Source of the DNA: Bacteroidales bacterium
GTDB lineage: Bacteria; Bacteroidota; Bacteroidia; Bacteroidales; UBA932
Assembly: GCA_012513425.1 (NCBI GenBank)
Contig: JAAZCF010000324.1
Coordinates: 1 to 14,763, forward strand
Length of the DNA stretch: 14,763 bases
Direction of reading: 5' to 3'
Shown here: in pieces, positions 12,289 to 14,763 of the stretch
How the letters are laid out: each line of letters begins with the position of its first letter
Position numbering within the stretch: position 1 is the first letter of the stretch
The notes under the pieces: model-generated
Seen by the model: only the letters and a program-made list of their open reading frames with translations
Database searches by the model: none
Told to the model about the DNA's origin: nothing
Translations under genes and position numbers: made by a program

Positions 12289-14115
12289 TTATGAAAAAGC
12301 TTGTAATTCACATAGGTGACTATAGAGGCCTTTTTGCTCTAACAATGATTTATGTGTGCCTCGCTCTGCGATACGCCCTTTTTGCAGTACAATAATTTCG
12401 TCTGCGTGTTGTATTGTAGACAATCTGTGCGCAATTACTAAGCAAGTGCGCTTATCCATTAGCCTAGTAAGAGCATCTTGCACCAATCGTTCGCTTTCAG
12501 TGTCAAGAGCCGATGTGGCTTCGTCAAGTATTAATATCGGAGGATTCTTTAACACAGCGCGAGCAATAGCAAGCCTCTGCCTTTGACCTCCGGATAGTTT
12601 TCCTCCTCTATCTCCGATGTTGGTTTGATAACCATCTTCCATCTGATTGATAAATTCAGCGGCATTTGCAATTTCTGCAGCTTCGGCTACTTGAGCATCA
12701 CTTATGTTTTCCAGTCCAAAAGTAATATTATTTTTAACACTATCGTTGAATAATATAGCCTCTTGAGTGACAATTCCCATAAGTGAGCGAAGGTCTGATA
12801 TGCGATAGTCTTTGATAGAAGAACCATCAATGAGTATGTCGCCTGAATTGCAGTTCCAAAAACGAGGAATCAAATCGGCAAGAGTCGATTTGCCGGCTCC
12901 GGAAGGGCCGACAATTGCAATTGTTTTCCCTTTAGGAATAGTCAAATTAATGTCTTTCAAAACAGGTTCGTCGCCGTAAGCAAAGTTTATTGATTTAAAC
13001 TCTATCTTGTCTTTGAATTTTGAAATAGGTTTAGGGTTATCGGATTCTTTGATGGTGTTTTCAACATCAAGAATTGCAAAAACTCTGCCTCCTGAAATGA
13101 TGCCTTTCTGAATAGATGCATAAGAAGAAGCGATAGCCTTGGCAGGCTCAAGAACTCTCCAATAAAAACCTATGTAGACTACAAATGAAGTCCAACTCAT
13201 GCCCAATTCGCCTTTATAGTTTAGCCAACCGCCGAAAAAGAGTACTATAGCAGCAACAGTGATGCCTAAAAACTCAGAGACAGGAGAAGCTAGCTCTTGA
13301 CGATAATAGACAGATCTGGACACTCTTTTGTGCTTTTCGTTATTTTTTCTAAAATTCTGGTCGACATACTTCTGAGCATTAAAAGCTTTGATGATTCTTG
13401 ATCCTGAGATAGCTTCTTCAAATTGGCTGAGAATTGTCCCCATTAAAGCCTGGGTTTCAATGGCTCCTTTTCTTAGCTTATGAGTAATTCTACTGATTAC
13501 AATGGCTGACATTGGGAGGGCCACCAACGATACTAATGTAAGCTTTGGCGACATGTAGAAGAGCATCGCCAAAAAACCAATGACCAGCAGCGGTTCACGA
13601 AAGATAATGTGAAAGCTGCTGGCAATAGTATTTTGAATTTCGTTTACATCGTTGGAGATGCTAGATAAGATGTCTCCTTTTCGTTGGCTATTGAAATAAC
13701 CTACATCCAAGCCGGATATTTTCTTGAAAAGATCAGCGCGAAGGTTATACATCAATTTGGTCTTCATATTGACCAAAATCCTTTGCGAAAGATATCGGCA
13801 AATGTTTGATAGGAGCGTAGCCGTAACTAAAGCTACGCATACAAACACAAGCCCTTTTATGGCTCCTGAGGCCGTAGTAATGTCATAAAGGTAATAGTTA
13901 AAAGCATTTTCAACATAGTCTATAGTCAAGCTGAATTCTGGCTTCGTTGCAACTGCTGTGGCATTTTCTGGCTCAAAAAGCATTGACAAAACGGGGCCCA
14001 AGAGGGCATAATTTGCAATACCAAAGAGTACCGAAAAAATGGATAAAGCAAGATAAGGAGGCCAGAATTTACTATAGGGTTTGGCATAGGCCAATATCCT
14101 CTTAAATATCTCCAT
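12289..14115 (-). CDS. MsbA-like ABC exporter (fused membrane and ATPase domains)
   Basis: This is an inner-membrane half-transporter that works as a homodimer. The closest functional parallel is MsbA, which flips lipid A core across the inner membrane, but drug or peptide export cannot be excluded. It is 608 residues. Residues 1-330 form the transmembrane domain with about six hydrophobic segments (near 17-45, 88-108, 166-187, 190-208, 282-298 and 308-322). Residues 370-608 form the ATPase: Walker A G-P-S-G-A-G-K-S-T (403-411), Q-loop Q451, signature L-S-G-G-Q (507-511), Walker B I-L-I-L-D-E (527-532) and H-loop H563 in I-A-H-R-L-S-T. Every catalytic residue is intact. It begins 23 nt after the FKBP gene and ends 11 nt before the dCMP deaminase gene. 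No internal TAnnTTTG promoter is seen. Confidence 0.93.
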   Translation of the reverse strand: MEIFKRILAYAKPYSKFWPPYLALSIFSVLFGIANYALLGPVLSMLFEPENATAVATKPEFSLTIDYVENAFNYYLYDITTASGAIKGLVFVCVALVTATLLSNICRYLSQRILVNMKTKLMYNLRADLFKKISGLDVGYFNSQRKGDILSSISNDVNEIQNTIASSFHIIFREPLLVIGFLAMLFYMSPKLTLVSLVALPMSAIVISRITHKLRKGAIETQALMGTILSQFEEAISGSRIIKAFNAQKYVDQNFRKNNEKHKRVSRSVYYRQELASPVSEFLGITVAAIVLFFGGWLNYKGELGMSWTSFVVYIGFYWRVLEPAKAIASSYASIQKGIISGGRVFAILDVENTIKESDNPKPISKFKDKIEFKSINFAYGDEPVLKDINLTIPKGKTIAIVGPSGAGKSTLADLIPRFWNCNSGDILIDGSSIKDYRISDLRSLMGIVTQEAILFNDSVKNNITFGLENISDAQVAEAAEIANAAEFINQMEDGYQTNIGDRGGKLSGGQRQRLAIARAVLKNPPILILDEATSALDTESERLVQDALTRLMDKRTCLVIAHRLSTIQHADEIIVLQKGRIAERGTHKSLLEQKGLYSHLCELQAFS

Positions 14116-14138
14116 TTATTACAGGTAGGGGAATAAAA

Positions 14139-14763
14139 CTATTCAGCTATTTCCTCTGCATTTTTTGCATGCTGAATGCTGATAAGCTCAACTTTGAAGA
14201 TAAGAGTTTGGTTAGGACCCATAGGACCAGACTCGCCATAAGCAAGTTCGCTTGGGATATAAAGCATGATTTCCCCACCTTCATCAATATTAAGGATACC
14301 TTCTTTCCAACCTGGGATAACTTTATCAAGAGTAAACGATACTGCTTGGCCGGCTTCATAGGATGAGTCAAAAACTTCTCCGTCAATAGAAGTTCCTTCG
14401 TAATTTACAGTAACTTCGTCACCGACTGAAGTAGGGAAATTGCCATTTCCTGGACGAACAACTTTATATTGAAGACCACTTTCTGTGGAAACAACGCCTT
14501 CTTTCTTAGCATTCTCAGCTAAAAAAGCTTCGCCTTCTTTCAAATTAGTTTCTCCAACAGCTACATTTCTTTTTCCCATGAAAGTATTCATTCTTTCATT
14601 AATAAAATTTGAGTCGAACTGACTGTCATCTTTTAAATAAGCATTGCAGCCTTTCATTATTTCGTTGATGTTGAGGTCACCAAGATTATTCATTTTTATC
14701 ATTTGGCCGAAATATACACCAAGTGCATAACTGGCGCTATCAACATCAGCTTTTGTAATAGAA
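14139..14763 (-). CDS. FKBP-type peptidyl-prolyl cis-trans isomerase (5' end outside window)
   Basis: This protein catalyses cis-trans isomerisation of proline peptide bonds; FkpA/Mip-type members act as periplasmic folding chaperones. The frame stays open to the window edge, reading S-I-T-K-A-D-V-D-S-A-S-Y-A-L-G-V-Y-F-G-Q upstream of the methionine at 14702. S-Y-A-L-G is the hallmark of the FKBP N-terminal dimerisation domain, so the methionine at 14702 is internal and the true start lies beyond the window. About 207 residues are visible. The last ~110 form the FKBP domain: S-G-L-Q-Y-K-V-V, D-E-V-T-V-N-Y-E-G-T, G-E-V-F-D-S-S-Y, V-I-P-G-W-K-E-G-I, and L-A-Y-G-E-S-G with P-N-Q-T-L-I-F-K-V-E-L, all active-site blocks. 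Export is inferred from family, since any signal peptide is out of view. It appears to lead the visible operon. Confidence 0.93.
   Translation of the reverse strand, partial: SITKADVDSASYALGVYFGQMIKMNNLGDLNINEIMKGCNAYLKDDSQFDSNFINERMNTFMGKRNVAVGETNLKEGEAFLAENAKKEGVVSTESGLQYKVVRPGNGNFPTSVGDEVTVNYEGTSIDGEVFDSSYEAGQAVSFTLDKVIPGWKEGILNIDEGGEIMLYIPSELAYGESGPMGPNQTLIFKVELISIQHAKNAEEIAE

Overview
The window is chromosomal DNA from a member of the Bacteroidota, most likely order Bacteroidales. The evidence is the protein types (MetG with a KISTS loop and a C-terminal tRNA-binding domain, a GSCFA protein, a DUF6515-like secreted protein, class I fumarase, an S41 protease beside a dCMP deaminase), the near absence of Shine-Dalgarno sequences before start codons, and repeated matches to the Bacteroidota promoter -7 box TAnnTTTG. 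No finer taxonomic call is safe from sequence alone.

Layout. On the + strand, positions 1-771 are the 3' end of dnaG. A promoter box follows, then a tight metG-recX-prfB run (816-4405, gaps of 3-4 nt). prfB is read through a classic programmed +1 frameshift. Positions 4406-5690 hold an accessory insert: a Y1/RAYT-type HUH transposase on the - strand (4543-5469), flanked by two ungapped direct repeats of about 118 bp (4413-4530 and 5530-5647). The repeats are bounded by short inverted arms (CCTGC...GCAGG). A strong intrinsic terminator (5685-5726) separates the insert from the - strand genes fum (5749-7362) and galE (7376-8407), each with its own TAnnTTTG box. Divergent from galE, on the + strand, is a secreted low-complexity protein with a DUF6515-like C-terminal domain (8503-9381). 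Positions 14763-9384 are a compact - strand operon read as FKBP-type prolyl isomerase (5' end outside the window), MsbA-like ABC exporter, dCMP deaminase, S41 C-terminal processing protease and GSCFA protein.

How the genes work together. The first block is information processing: replication priming, methionyl-tRNA charging, recombination control and translation termination. The middle is central metabolism (fumarate to malate) and sugar-nucleotide supply (UDP-galactose). The last block mixes envelope maintenance (periplasmic folding, lipid export, periplasmic proteolysis) with dUMP supply for thymidylate synthesis.

Most noteworthy points: the RAYT gene with its matched pair of structured flanking repeats; a one-base deletion in the dCMP deaminase gene that cuts off its conserved C-terminus; the prfB frameshift site with an SD-like stimulator in a lineage that rarely uses SD sequences; and a fum promoter embedded in the last codons of galE. 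All homology calls come from reading motifs by eye; no database search was run.
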